From an uncultured Saprospiraceae bacterium (GTDB lineage Bacteria; Bacteroidota; Bacteroidia; Chitinophagales; Saprospiraceae): a DNA stretch of 16,137 nucleotides. Below the pieces are notes generated by a model, which did no database searches, was not told the DNA's origin, and worked only from the letters and a program-made list of their open reading frames with translations. Positions 1-7,861 of the stretch are shown here, in pieces; position 1 is the first letter of the stretch; every line of letters starts with the position of its first letter. Made by a program: the position numbers and the translations under genes. Where the stretch lies: the NCBI GenBank assembly GCA_905479665.1, contig CAJQNM010000580.1, forward strand, positions 1 through 16,137, read 5' to 3'.

Positions 1-12
1 CCTCGTCTTAAG

Positions 13-37
13 TTCGAATATAGTTATTCGAGGTTTT
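13..37 (+). terminator. weak hairpin, possible terminator remnant
   Basis: An 8-bp inverted repeat (13-20 with 25-32, one G-T pair) closes a 4-nt loop and is followed by a G and four T residues. The stem is AT-rich and therefore weak. It could end an upstream gene lying outside the window, but the better terminator at 117-148 makes this one doubtful. Confidence 0.25.
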
Positions 38-116
38 CAATGGAGAGCCGTTGCAATAAAAGATTTTCTACAGGGAGTATAATGTAGATTGTTTTCATTT
101 GGTTTTTTGGGGTTAT

Positions 117-148
117 ACAGGGTGCTGGTTTACTAGTGCCCTGTTTTT
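117..148 (+). terminator. intrinsic terminator upstream of scpB
   Basis: A 12-bp stem (117-128 with 133-144, three G-T wobbles, six consecutive Watson-Crick pairs at the base) encloses the loop TTTA and runs directly into a T-tract (144-148). This is a textbook factor-independent terminator on the + strand. It most likely ends a transcript coming from left of the window, so scpB, starting 32 nt further on, would need its own promoter or readthrough. No clear TAnnTTTG promoter lies between the hairpin and scpB. A role as a leader attenuator for scpB is therefore possible but unsupported. Confidence 0.65.
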
Positions 149-179
149 GTATGCATAGGATTGAGTACTTTTATGGTCT

Positions 180-776
180 ATGGAGCTACTTAATTTACAC
201 GTGGAAAGCCTGATCTTCACTGCTGAACAGCCGATCAGTCTGCGCGAGATACAGCAATGTCTAGAGTCCGTTAGCGAAACCACGATCGAAAACGACGAAA
301 TACAAAAGGCGCTCGATCAGCTAAAAGAAAAATATGGCCAAGATGAATACTCTTTCGAGTTGGTCAAGATAAATCAAGGATTTACATTTCTCACCAAAGG
401 AGCCTACCATACGACAGTAGGCCAATACCTCAAACATATCACACGCAAAATGCTGTCAAAAGCAGCGCTTGAGACGCTGGCCATCATTGCTTATAAGCAA
501 CCCGTAACGAAGGTTGAGGTAGAAAGTATCCGTGGTGTCAATTGCGACTACACGATCCAGAAACTTTTAGACAAAGAGCTTGTTGAACTAAAAGGAAGGG
601 CAGAGGGCCCAGGCAGGCCATTGGTGTATGCGACCAGCGAACGCTTTATGGATTACTTTGGCCTGAACACCCTAGAGGATCTGCCCAAACTAAAAGACTT
701 TAAAAAGCCCGACAACGAGATTGGATCTTCCGCTACATTGGTGGAGGAGGCGATTGCCAATACAAGTCAAAATTAA
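180..776 (+). CDS. scpB: segregation and condensation protein B (ScpB)
   Basis: ScpB is the kleisin-associated winged-helix subunit of the bacterial SMC-ScpA-ScpB complex, which compacts and segregates the chromosome. The 198-residue protein has the usual length and two winged-helix domains, roughly residues 5-80 and 85-160. The family signature is clear: ETLAIIAYKQPVTK followed by VESIRGVNCDY, then GRAEGPGRPLVYATS and the FMDYFGL block in the second domain. The ATG at 180 is used because the domain begins within a few residues of it; a second ATG at 173 is in another frame. No Shine-Dalgarno sequence is visible, as is common in Bacteroidota. The stop is 2 nt before the next gene, so the two are probably co-transcribed. 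scpA is not in the window. The identification is secure. Confidence 0.95.
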   Translation: MELLNLHVESLIFTAEQPISLREIQQCLESVSETTIENDEIQKALDQLKEKYGQDEYSFELVKINQGFTFLTKGAYHTTVGQYLKHITRKMLSKAALETLAIIAYKQPVTKVEVESIRGVNCDYTIQKLLDKELVELKGRAEGPGRPLVYATSERFMDYFGLNTLEDLPKLKDFKKPDNEIGSSATLVEEAIANTSQN

Positions 777-778
777 GT

Positions 779-1318
779 ATGACACAGGATGTAGAGAATG
801 AACCACTGGTAAATCGAGTTGCGCAAAGCAGCTTGATCACACTCAATTTGGAAGCCTACCTGCCAAAAGAGGACATTGTCAGTTTCGACCTCAAGAACTA
901 CATCTTCCGTGAACTACTACTGCGCGAAAAAGACTTTCGTGAAGCACTCAAGGAACACGATTGGACCCAATATGCCGAAAAAGGCCTTGCAGTCCATTGT
1001 TCCAGTGAAGCCATTATCCCCCAATGGGCGTATATGCTTGTGTCTGCCTATGCCACACCCCATGCCAAGCTGGTGTACTTGGGTTCCCCAGCGGCGCTGA
1101 TGTCACATATCTTGTTGCGCAACATTGATGAGATAGATGGACGTGATTTTGAGGGTAAGCGTGTGGTGGTGAAAGGCTGCAGTGATAAGGAAGTGCCTAC
1201 TAGTGCATATCTTGCAATCACCAACATGCTCCAGCCACATGCTCAAAGTATCATGTACGGAGAGCCCTGCTCGACTGTACCGATTTTCAAAAGACCTCGA
1301 AAACCAGCTAAACGTTAA
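779..1318 (+). CDS. DUF2480 family protein
   Basis: This 179-residue protein matches my memory of DUF2480, a Bacteroidota family of unknown function. Recognisable blocks are VNRVAQSSLITLNLE near the N terminus, FREALKEHDWTQY, the CSSEAIIPQWAYMLV block near the middle, VVVKGCSDKEVPTSAY, and the closing IMYGEPCSTVPIFKRP segment. There is no signal peptide or membrane segment, so it is probably cytoplasmic. The conserved Cys and Trp blocks suggest a folded single domain, but no catalytic role can be assigned. Its ATG lies 2 nt after the scpB stop, implying an scpB operon; whether it acts with SMC-Scp is guesswork. The C terminus is basic (KRPRKPAKR). Confidence 0.85.
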   Translation: MTQDVENEPLVNRVAQSSLITLNLEAYLPKEDIVSFDLKNYIFRELLLREKDFREALKEHDWTQYAEKGLAVHCSSEAIIPQWAYMLVSAYATPHAKLVYLGSPAALMSHILLRNIDEIDGRDFEGKRVVVKGCSDKEVPTSAYLAITNMLQPHAQSIMYGEPCSTVPIFKRPRKPAKR

Positions 1319-1330
1319 AGAACTCAATTA

Positions 1331-1362
1331 CTTATATATTATATTTTTATTATATATTTAAT
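1331..1362 (+). promoter_or_regulatory. AT-only spacer, possible promoter of the lytic transglycosylase gene
   Basis: The 60-bp gap between the DUF2480 stop and the next ATG holds an almost pure A/T run. It contains TATATTTT (1340-1347), a 7-of-8 match to the Bacteroidota -7 element TAnnTTTG, but no TTG at the usual distance upstream. Local melting or promoter activity is plausible. Readthrough from scpB-DUF2480 is equally possible. Confidence 0.3.
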
Positions 1363-1378
1363 CGAGAATAAGAAAACT

Positions 1379-2308
1379 ATGCGTACATTCAGTCACTTCG
1401 CTCTGGCGATTGTGGGATTGCTATCTATCCTGCTCCTAAATACCTCGACCAGTGCCCCCGTTGTAAAATCAAGTCCCGAAAAGGTAGTGGAGGAGCATTC
1501 GGACAAGTTGCCCCAGGTGATCAAATCCGTGCGCCTTGATAAAGTTTATGATCTCGCAGGCGAGGTGCTGCCAATGCACAATTTTGATGCTGTAGAGCGC
1601 CTGGATCGCGAGCTGTTGGTAAACTCTTACTGGCACTCAAGCACAGTACTCAATATCAAAAATTCAAGACGTTATTTCCCAGTGATGGAAACCATACTCC
1701 AGGAAGAGGGAGTGCCCGACGACTTCAAGTATGTCTCCGTCATCGAGAGTAATTTACGTAATGTGACATCGCCTGCCGGTGCCAAGGGCCTCTGGCAGTT
1801 CATGAAGACGAGCGCCAAAGGCTTTGGCCTGACCCTGAGCAGTGATGTGGACGAGCGCTACCATGTAGAGAAAGCGACCCGAGCAGCTTGCAAGATGATC
1901 AAGACATACAAAAAACGATTCGGTAACTGGACGAATGCATTTGCCGCCTACAACATGGGTGAAACACGGTTTGCTCGTGAGCAAGGACGCCAAAAGATGG
2001 ACTCGTACTATGACATGAACTTTGGTGCTGAGACGGGCCGTTACGTTTTCCGCGTCCTCGCCGTTAAGGAGATTTTGCGCAATCCCAGTGATTTTGGTTT
2101 CTACTTGGATGAAGAAGACTACTATCAGTCCATGGCAGATTATCGCCTACTGACAGTCGACAAAAGCATACCCGATCTGGGAGCCTTTGCCAAAGAAAAA
2201 GGCATAAGCTACCGCATGTTAAAGCTGTACAATCCCTGGCTCATCGCAAGTTCATTGACCGTGCCTGCCGGAAAGACATACGAATTAAAGATACCACCAC
2301 GTCAGTAA
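1379..2308 (+). CDS. exported lytic transglycosylase (GH23 / SLT domain)
   Basis: This is a murein-degrading lytic transglycosylase that should cleave the MurNAc-GlcNAc bond to leave a 1,6-anhydro end in the periplasm. Residues 1-26 form a signal peptide (basic start, then a hydrophobic run ending near STSAP). The SLT domain spans about 100-220: catalytic Glu is E123 in VIESNL, followed by SPAGAKGLWQFM, and the AAYNMGE motif sits at 189-195. These are the family's expected elements. The last 55 residues (YRLLTVDKSIPDLGAFAKEKG and onward) resemble a degenerate LysM peptidoglycan-binding module. At 309 residues it is shorter than MltD proteins with several LysM repeats. No lipobox Cys follows the signal, so it is probably soluble rather than lipid-anchored. 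The specific Mlt subclass is not certain. Confidence 0.9.
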   Translation: MRTFSHFALAIVGLLSILLLNTSTSAPVVKSSPEKVVEEHSDKLPQVIKSVRLDKVYDLAGEVLPMHNFDAVERLDRELLVNSYWHSSTVLNIKNSRRYFPVMETILQEEGVPDDFKYVSVIESNLRNVTSPAGAKGLWQFMKTSAKGFGLTLSSDVDERYHVEKATRAACKMIKTYKKRFGNWTNAFAAYNMGETRFAREQGRQKMDSYYDMNFGAETGRYVFRVLAVKEILRNPSDFGFYLDEEDYYQSMADYRLLTVDKSIPDLGAFAKEKGISYRMLKLYNPWLIASSLTVPAGKTYELKIPPRQ

Positions 2309-2338
2309 GAAGAGACTCCCTAACAAAGAAACTCATTC

Positions 2339-2359
2339 CAAGGGTGCTTCAGCCCCTTG
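2339..2359. terminator. stem-loop between convergent genes, possible bidirectional terminator
   Basis: In the 117-bp gap between the + strand transglycosylase gene and the - strand dsbD gene, CAAGGG (2339-2344) and GC (2346-2347) pair with GC and CCCTTG (2352-2359) around loop TTCA, with one bulged T. A third element, CAAGGGG (2387-2393), can pair instead with CCCCTTG (2353-2359). Neither side has a good T-tract, so this may be a weak terminator or simply a transcript 3'-end hairpin. Confidence 0.4.
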
Positions 2360-2425
2360 TCACTTCACAAAAACCACACCGAATCTCAAGGGGTTAAAAC
2401 GCCTTAGGAAGGAAGCCGTCTTCTG

Positions 2426-4927
2426 CTAGTTCACACCCAAAACCCCACTTCCGATACTCGCCTGATAATTACCGAGTCCACAATCCAGAAAGGCAGCATA
2501 TTCTTCCGCGTCGGGCATGTACCCTACTGGCTTGTTGAGCAGCTCACCATCTGGACTCAGTAATACATAAAGAGGTTGCGAGTTATTGCCAAAATATTCG
2601 GTCTGAAAGTGCTGCCACTTATTCCCAACGGTGCGTAATTTGCGGGTACCCCCGGCAGACTTATTGACCATAACCTGTTGATCCTCGGGAAGATCGATTT
2701 TTTCGTCAACGTACAAGGAGATCAGGACATAGTTATTTTTCAAATGATTGATGACTTGCGTTTGTGGCCACACGTGTTCCTCCATCTTGCGACAATTGAC
2801 ACATGCATGTCCGGTAAAGTCGATCATGATCGGCTTATTCACTTCCTTGGCATAGGCTAGACCTTCGTCTAGATCTTTAAAGCAATCAAGATCATTGGGA
2901 CAGGAATTTGGGTAGATCCAACTATATCCCACTGGAGGTGCGAGACCACTCAACAATTTGAGGGATTGGAACGTATTCGTCTGAGTATTCACCTGAAATC
3001 CACTCGCCAGGTAACCGGCAAAGACGAGGGAGATGATCCCCAGGCTGAGCCGTCCAAAACCTACTTTCTTAAGCGGGCTGTCATGGGGAAATTTAATCTT
3101 ACCAAAGAGATAGAGCGCCAAACCAATGAAAACGATGATCTCGATGATCAGGAAAGGCTCGATCTTGAGCAGTCCCCACCGCTTCACCAAATCGGCATTC
3201 GAGAGAAATTTAAAGGCAAGGCCTAACTCCAGAAACCCCAACACTACTTTCACGGTATTGAGCCAACCACCCGATTTTGGTATGGACCCCATCAGGCCAG
3301 GAAATGCTGCAAATAAGGCAAAAGGCAACGCAAGCGCGAGCCCGAATCCCCCCATCCCAGCACTCAGTTGCATGGCACCGCCATCTGAGGTGAGCGCCCC
3401 GGCCAAGAGTGTGCCGAGGATCGGACCCGTACAGGAAAAGGATACGAGGGCCAGGGTAAGCGCCATAAAGAAAATGCCGACCAGACCACCGACCCCTTCG
3501 GCACTGCTGGCTCGATTGGACCATGAGCTCGGAATGGTGATTTCGTAGAATCCGAAAAAGGAAAACGCAAAAAACAGAAAGATGGCAAAGAACGCTAGAT
3601 TTAAAACCACATTTGTTGAGATCTCATTCAGGATGTCAGGATTGATCGAATCCATGAGATGGAACGGAATGCTGAGTAGGACATAAATGAGCAGGATAAA
3701 AAACCCATAGGTCACAGCCCGAGCGATGCCCTTGCTCTTATTTTCGCTGCCCTTGGTAAAGAAGCTCACGGTCAGGGGAATCATGGGAAAAACGCACGGA
3801 GTAAGCAAGGCAAGTAATCCACCAATAAAACCGAGGCTAAAAATGCTCCACAATCCTCCACCGCCCACTTCGGTGCGGCTCTCTACGCCATCACATACTC
3901 CCAAGGGCTCATCCATCTTGGTTAGATCCAGAGGAAAAAGTCCAGTTGCCGATGCAAGATCTCCCTGGTCGGATATCTCTACCCCAACGCCTTCGAAGCC
4001 GATGGTGCCTGCCAAAGGATCAAGGGTAAACCTGCCGGGCTCAGGCAGAATGCAGCGTGTGCTTTCACAAGCCATGTAAATCACTTCGCCCTCGATCGGG
4101 TCCTGCCCCTCTGGCACATCGAAAGTCAACTCAACTCGCTTTTTTAACTTGGTAAGTTCGACCTCAAAAACCTCATCAAACCCAGAGACCATTTCATCTG
4201 CCTTTTCCGTGATGGCCATGCTCTCTCCTCCGAGAATAACTTCGGTCGCGATGGGACCATCGTCCGGCCCTACTGTGCTTGAATAAATGTGCCAACCATC
4301 TTCAATCACACCGATCGCTGTTGCTTTTTTGGTAGCCACATCTATGGTGTATGTCCACTTTACAGGATTGAAAATGGTACTCTGAGTGGCTTGCGGTGCG
4401 ATCGTCTCATCCACTGTCCCGAACGTTTCACTTGATCCAGCAGTAGGTTCAGAGCCATCTGGATCTGAAATAACTTGAGCGAGCGGAGTTAGAGTAAATT
4501 CATAGTCGCTGGGAGGCAGGCATTTTGTGTCATCGCAACACATGAAGTTGATGTAGCCGGAGATATTTCCAGCCTCCAATAATTTGATCTGCTGCCTCAA
4601 GGTGACTGTATGAAAGAACTTGGTGACGTTCATTTCAAAGATCTCGTCAAAGCCCTCTTTTTTATCGCCTGATTCCTCGGCTTCTCCCACCAATTCGTAA
4701 TGCGTCCCTGCGTCGTGATTCAGGGTGGTGGCTACTGGCCCCTCGTCACTCTCTAAAAATTGAGAATAAACGGACCATCCGTCCTCGATCGTTGCCTTAT
4801 GAATCAAGACAAAATCATCGCCTCCAAGATGTTCGAAAGAGCTGCTCCATTTTACCGGATCATAAATTTGACCAGAGGTAATACCAATGGTCATAGCAAC
4901 TAAAATGAGAGCTAAAAATGTACGCAT
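2426..4927 (-). CDS. DsbD-type thiol:disulfide interchange protein with two N-terminal domains
   Basis: DsbD carries electrons from cytoplasmic thioredoxin across the inner membrane to periplasmic thiol proteins. This 833-residue protein has a signal peptide (1-19), two tandem DsbD-alpha-like periplasmic domains (about 22-155 and 185-305), a membrane core of about eight helices (355-660), and a C-terminal thioredoxin-like domain. Visible redox residues are C131/C136 in domain 1 (with an extra C130), C287/C292 in domain 2, core cysteines C378 (LLTPCVFPMIP) and C499 (SFSCTGPILG), and C709/C712 (HACVNCRKM). All three stages of the relay are therefore present. E. coli DsbD has 565 residues and one alpha domain, so the extra length is mainly the duplicated domain. 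The ATG follows AAGAAGGA on the - strand, an unusually Shine-Dalgarno-like sequence. The gene lies 72 bp downstream of purQ and may share its transcript. Confidence 0.92.
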   Translation of the reverse strand: MRTFLALILVAMTIGITSGQIYDPVKWSSSFEHLGGDDFVLIHKATIEDGWSVYSQFLESDEGPVATTLNHDAGTHYELVGEAEESGDKKEGFDEIFEMNVTKFFHTVTLRQQIKLLEAGNISGYINFMCCDDTKCLPPSDYEFTLTPLAQVISDPDGSEPTAGSSETFGTVDETIAPQATQSTIFNPVKWTYTIDVATKKATAIGVIEDGWHIYSSTVGPDDGPIATEVILGGESMAITEKADEMVSGFDEVFEVELTKLKKRVELTFDVPEGQDPIEGEVIYMACESTRCILPEPGRFTLDPLAGTIGFEGVGVEISDQGDLASATGLFPLDLTKMDEPLGVCDGVESRTEVGGGGLWSIFSLGFIGGLLALLTPCVFPMIPLTVSFFTKGSENKSKGIARAVTYGFFILLIYVLLSIPFHLMDSINPDILNEISTNVVLNLAFFAIFLFFAFSFFGFYEITIPSSWSNRASSAEGVGGLVGIFFMALTLALVSFSCTGPILGTLLAGALTSDGGAMQLSAGMGGFGLALALPFALFAAFPGLMGSIPKSGGWLNTVKVVLGFLELGLAFKFLSNADLVKRWGLLKIEPFLIIEIIVFIGLALYLFGKIKFPHDSPLKKVGFGRLSLGIISLVFAGYLASGFQVNTQTNTFQSLKLLSGLAPPVGYSWIYPNSCPNDLDCFKDLDEGLAYAKEVNKPIMIDFTGHACVNCRKMEEHVWPQTQVINHLKNNYVLISLYVDEKIDLPEDQQVMVNKSAGGTRKLRTVGNKWQHFQTEYFGNNSQPLYVLLSPDGELLNKPVGYMPDAEEYAAFLDCGLGNYQASIGSGVLGVN

Positions 4928-4952
4928 AAATCCTTCTTTAGTGAGACCAACA

Positions 4953-4968
4953 GACCTTGCTGGAGGTC
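4953..4968. repeat. short inverted repeat in the purQ-dsbD gap
   Basis: GACCT (4953-4957) and AGGTC (4964-4968) form a perfect 5-bp inverted repeat around a 6-nt centre, 26 nt ahead of the dsbD start. It could be an mRNA hairpin or a small operator. No T-tract follows in either direction and no known regulator site is recognised. Confidence 0.25.
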
Positions 4969-4999
4969 ACATATCGGGTGAACGGTTTTTAACAAGTTT

Positions 5000-5716
5000 T
5001 TAATGCGCAGCCTCACTTTTTTCTAGCTGTGATGTCAGCAAGGATTCCAAAAGGTATTTTCCATCTTCGTTTCCCAGTATCGCATCAGTCGCTCGCTCCG
5101 GATGAGGCATCATCCCAATCACGTTTCGATTTGTGCTACAAATACCGGCGATGTTGTCTTTAGAACCGTTTGGATTACTTTCGATAGTTGGGCTTCCTTG
5201 AGCATCACTATAGCGAAAGAGTATTTGATCATTGGCCACCAATCTCTGATGGTCTGTTTCCGAGCAGTGATATCTGCCCTCTGCATGTGCAATGGGTATT
5301 TTGTATGGACGATCCTGCAAGCTTGCAGTAATCACCGAGTTCTTGGTTTCGGGGGTGATGTAGACATTTTTGCAGATAAATTTCTGTTTAGCATTCCGGA
5401 GCAAGACTCCCGGCAGCAATCCTGCTTCACACAAGATTTGAAATCCATTGCAGACACCCAGCACGAGTCCGCCCTGCTCCGCAAACCGGATGACTTCCGT
5501 CATGATCAACGAAAACCGTGCGATTGCACCTGCTCGCAGGTAATCACCGTAGGAAAACCCCCCGGGCAAAACAATGCCATCATGTTCTCTCAAGCCCTGC
5601 AGATCCTGGTCTTTATGCCACAACTCCACAACTGGCTTGCCTGAAAGTTCTTCCAGAACATGGATCATGTCGTGATCGCAATTTGACCCAGGAAAAATCA
5701 CCACTCCACACCTCAT
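5000..5716 (-). CDS. purQ: phosphoribosylformylglycinamidine synthase subunit PurQ
   Basis: PurQ is the class I glutamine amidotransferase subunit of FGAM synthetase. It releases ammonia from glutamine for PurL in the fourth step of purine synthesis, in the cytoplasm. The open frame extends upstream to 5836, but the conserved N terminus (MRCGVVIFPGSNCDHD) starts at the ATG at 5714-5716, giving 238 residues, close to the usual size. The catalytic triad is visible: nucleophile C89 in GVCNGFQIL, with H205 and E207 in MMPHPERA. The oxyanion-region block GGFSYGDYLRAGA (52-64) is intact. It lies 53 bp downstream of the DUF6427 gene on the same strand. The small-subunit form implies a separate PurL (and usually PurS) elsewhere in the genome. 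Confidence 0.95.
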   Translation of the reverse strand: MRCGVVIFPGSNCDHDMIHVLEELSGKPVVELWHKDQDLQGLREHDGIVLPGGFSYGDYLRAGAIARFSLIMTEVIRFAEQGGLVLGVCNGFQILCEAGLLPGVLLRNAKQKFICKNVYITPETKNSVITASLQDRPYKIPIAHAEGRYHCSETDHQRLVANDQILFRYSDAQGSPTIESNPNGSKDNIAGICSTNRNVIGMMPHPERATDAILGNEDGKYLLESLLTSQLEKSEAAH

Positions 5717-5757
5717 GGTATATGTAATATTGTGAATCGCGAAAATATATAAATACC
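5717..5757 (-). promoter_or_regulatory. AT-rich dyad in front of purQ
   Basis: GGTAT (5717-5721) and ATACC (5753-5757) frame an AT-rich, partly self-complementary stretch directly before the purQ ATG. On the - strand it contains TATATTTT, a 7-of-8 match to the TAnnTTTG promoter element, but no TTG at the right spacing. It could be a weak internal promoter, a leader hairpin or an operator. It does not resemble the purine riboswitch that I know. Confidence 0.25.
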
Positions 5758-5769
5758 TGGTTATCTCTC

Positions 5770-6741
5770 CTATGAGAGGATATACTGAAAGGCAAACGCA
5801 ACCGCTAACAAAAGAAAATGCAATATCTCTGCCCATTGCTTATCCATGCGTAAAAAGAGTGCTCCAACGAAAATACTCAAGGGAACGGAAGTGATCAGTA
5901 GGCGATCTATACCTGTGTTGGCGACCAACGGGATCATTATCGTAAACGTGAGTAGGAAGAGCAAGAGGGTATTCATCTTGCGCCGGGTGTGAATATTGGA
6001 TTTTAGCGTCAGTGCACCCATGTTTAACACACTCAGTAAAATGCCCATCAGAAATATCCCCCCAATGAGATAGTGTGGCCAGGTCATGAGGCTGAAATCG
6101 AATAGAGAAAAACTGTTGTTGAAATGGGCCGACCACAACAATCCCAGGTTGCCGTAGTAGAACAAAAGGGCGGTGAGAATCAAGTATGGGCTGATAAAAC
6201 CAAGCAAAACGCGGAAATAATCCATTCGCTTGAAGGTGCGTACGTTGATCATTCCTGCGATGCCAAGGGGTAAGAGAAGGACATAGGGTACATAGAAGAG
6301 CGAGGCAATTCCTGCTATGAATCCCACATTAAAGGTGCGAATCAAGAGTCGCTCGTTGCGTGTCTGTTGGAAAATCTCGAGCAGTGCAAGAATCATAAAA
6401 GAATTTGCCAGGTGGATTGCATTGAGTCCCTGATATTCGAGGGCAAAAGAAGAAATGAGGATGTAAAAAAGCCCTGGAAAGAGCGAACTATTGGGAGTAA
6501 TGCGATTGAGATTGACCAGGCGGTTTATCTGGAATGCATTGAGCAAGATGACCAGCACAGCGCAGAGGTTTGCCATGATCGTGTCATGACCTCCAAAGAG
6601 ATCTGATACCAGGGTCGAAAAAAGATTGGTATCTGTCGGATCCGGGACAGTCTTGACAAACCCCACTGCACGCAATATGAGGCAGTACAGCAGCAACAGC
6701 GCATTATAGAGGAATAAGTTTTTGCGGAAGAATTCGAGCAC
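5770..6741 (-). CDS. DUF6427 family integral membrane protein
   Basis: This 323-residue protein is almost wholly hydrophobic, with roughly ten membrane-spanning segments separated by short loops. It matches what I remember of DUF6427, a Bacteroidota inner-membrane family without assigned function. No catalytic motif is visible. The reading frame opens with GTG (6739-6741), and an in-frame TGA lies two codons upstream. GTG is therefore the furthest possible start, and the sequence MLEFFRKN immediately before the first helix supports it. It is the first gene of a likely DUF6427-purQ-dsbD run on the - strand and diverges from the polyprenyl synthase gene. An O-antigen-ligase or glycosyltransferase-C-like fold is conceivable from the topology alone, but I have no motif for it. 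Confidence 0.75.
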   Translation of the reverse strand: MLEFFRKNLFLYNALLLLYCLILRAVGFVKTVPDPTDTNLFSTLVSDLFGGHDTIMANLCAVLVILLNAFQINRLVNLNRITPNSSLFPGLFYILISSFALEYQGLNAIHLANSFMILALLEIFQQTRNERLLIRTFNVGFIAGIASLFYVPYVLLLPLGIAGMINVRTFKRMDYFRVLLGFISPYLILTALLFYYGNLGLLWSAHFNNSFSLFDFSLMTWPHYLIGGIFLMGILLSVLNMGALTLKSNIHTRRKMNTLLLFLLTFTIMIPLVANTGIDRLLITSVPLSIFVGALFLRMDKQWAEILHFLLLAVAFAFQYILS

Positions 6742-6773
6742 TAGTCAATCGTTAGTTTTCACTCTGCTATCTG

Positions 6774-6806
6774 CTGAAATCTACAACTAAGAGGCATCTA
6801 AATTTG
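6774..6806 (+). promoter_or_regulatory. promoter of the polyprenyl diphosphate synthase gene
   Basis: TAAATTTG at 6799-6806 is an exact match to the Bacteroidota -7 consensus TAnnTTTG. The -33 side is weaker: CTG (6774-6776) replaces TTG at a 22-nt spacing. The predicted transcript would have a leader of about 35 nt before the ATG at 6848. The divergent DUF6427 promoter should lie in the same 106-bp gap, but only a 7-of-8 element (TAGATTTC on the - strand) is seen. Confidence 0.45.
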
Positions 6807-6847
6807 TTTCTCATCAAGAGCGCAATCAGCTTTCGTATATTACCAAC

Positions 6848-7846
6848 ATGCAGCCGCCTAAGCTAATAAATAAGAAGCTAACGCTGGATATGATCAAGCA
6901 TCCCATCGCCCTGGAGATGAAAGAATTTGAGCTACGCTTCCGCGAAGCGATGAAAAGTAGGGTGGCTCTCTTGGATCGCATCACCTACTATATCGCTCAT
7001 CGCAAGGGGAAGCAAATGAGGCCCATGTTTGTCCTGCTAGCCGCTCGAATATTTGGCGAAATTAACGACTCCACCTACACCGCAGCCTCCATGGTTGAGC
7101 TCCTACACACAGCAACACTGGTGCATGATGATGTAGTAGATGATTCGAACCGACGCCGCGGCTTTTTCTCAATCAATGCTTTGTGGAAAAACAAGATCGC
7201 CGTCCTGGTCGGTGATTATCTTTTCTCCCGAGGATTTCTTCTTTCATTGGAAAATAAAGAATACCAGATTTTAGAAATCCTGAGTGAGACCATCAAGGAG
7301 ATGAGTGAAGGTGAGTTGCTGCAACTGTCCAAATCGCGCAAGCTCGAACCCAATGAGGAAGTCTACTTCAAAATAATCCGCAAGAAGACGGCATCTTTTT
7401 TCGGAGCGGCCTGCTCTGTGGGTGCCGCCTCTGTCCTGAAAGAGGATGAGCGCGTTGCTATGGTGGGCAAATTGGGAGAGACCATCGGCATGGCTTTTCA
7501 AATCAAAGATGACCTCTTTGACTTCCAAAAGGGACCGATTGGCAAGCCACGGGGCATCGACATCAAAGAAAAAAAACTGACACTTCCTCTGATCTATGCC
7601 TTGCAACAAGCTCAGCCCAGTGAAGCGAAGCGTATCCTGAAGATCATAAAAAACCAGAGTCACAAAAGCAGCCGTGTCCAAGAGGTCATCGATTTTACCA
7701 TCAGCAGTGGTGGTCTCGAGTACGCAACAGGCAAAATGCATGAGTATCGCAAGCAAGCATTAGACATGCTGGCGGAGCTACCTTACAACCCCGCCCGAGA
7801 GTCGTTTGAGCATTTGCTCATGTATGTGACAGATCGCAAAAATTAG
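6848..7846 (+). CDS. trans-isoprenyl (polyprenyl) diphosphate synthase
   Basis: This enzyme condenses isopentenyl diphosphate onto an allylic diphosphate to build a trans polyprenyl chain, in Bacteroidota usually the menaquinone side chain. The 332-residue protein has the all-helical prenyltransferase fold signatures: KQMRPMFVLL (substrate-binding basic residues), the first aspartate-rich motif DDVVD at residues 94-98 followed by NRRRG, and the second motif DDLFD at 221-225. The region between them has the conserved GDYLFSRGF block. Length and motifs fit the IspB / heptaprenyl-octaprenyl synthase group rather than the shorter farnesyl synthases. Chain length cannot be read with confidence. 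The stop lies 15 bp from the convergent murA stop, so no room exists for a separate terminator between them. Confidence 0.92.
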   Translation: MQPPKLINKKLTLDMIKHPIALEMKEFELRFREAMKSRVALLDRITYYIAHRKGKQMRPMFVLLAARIFGEINDSTYTAASMVELLHTATLVHDDVVDDSNRRRGFFSINALWKNKIAVLVGDYLFSRGFLLSLENKEYQILEILSETIKEMSEGELLQLSKSRKLEPNEEVYFKIIRKKTASFFGAACSVGAASVLKEDERVAMVGKLGETIGMAFQIKDDLFDFQKGPIGKPRGIDIKEKKLTLPLIYALQQAQPSEAKRILKIIKNQSHKSSRVQEVIDFTISSGGLEYATGKMHEYRKQALDMLAELPYNPARESFEHLLMYVTDRKN

Positions 7847-7861
7847 GATTTTCGCAGCCGG

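Noticed and set aside
3126..3548. 140-codon open frame antisense to dsbD
   Set aside because: It lies entirely inside the strongly supported dsbD membrane core and its product resembles no family I know.
5102..5644. 180-codon open frame antisense to purQ
   Set aside because: purQ has all catalytic residues in the other frame; this one is a shadow without recognisable motifs.
5765..5778. Hairpin CTCTC/GAGAG at the DUF6427 stop as a terminator
   Set aside because: The stem is only 5 bp, the stop codon lies at the loop, and no T-tract follows on the - strand.
5717..5836. Upstream extension of purQ by 40 codons
   Set aside because: The added residues have no match to PurQ, overlap the DUF6427 gene, and the conserved family start MRCGVVIFPGSNCD begins at 5716.
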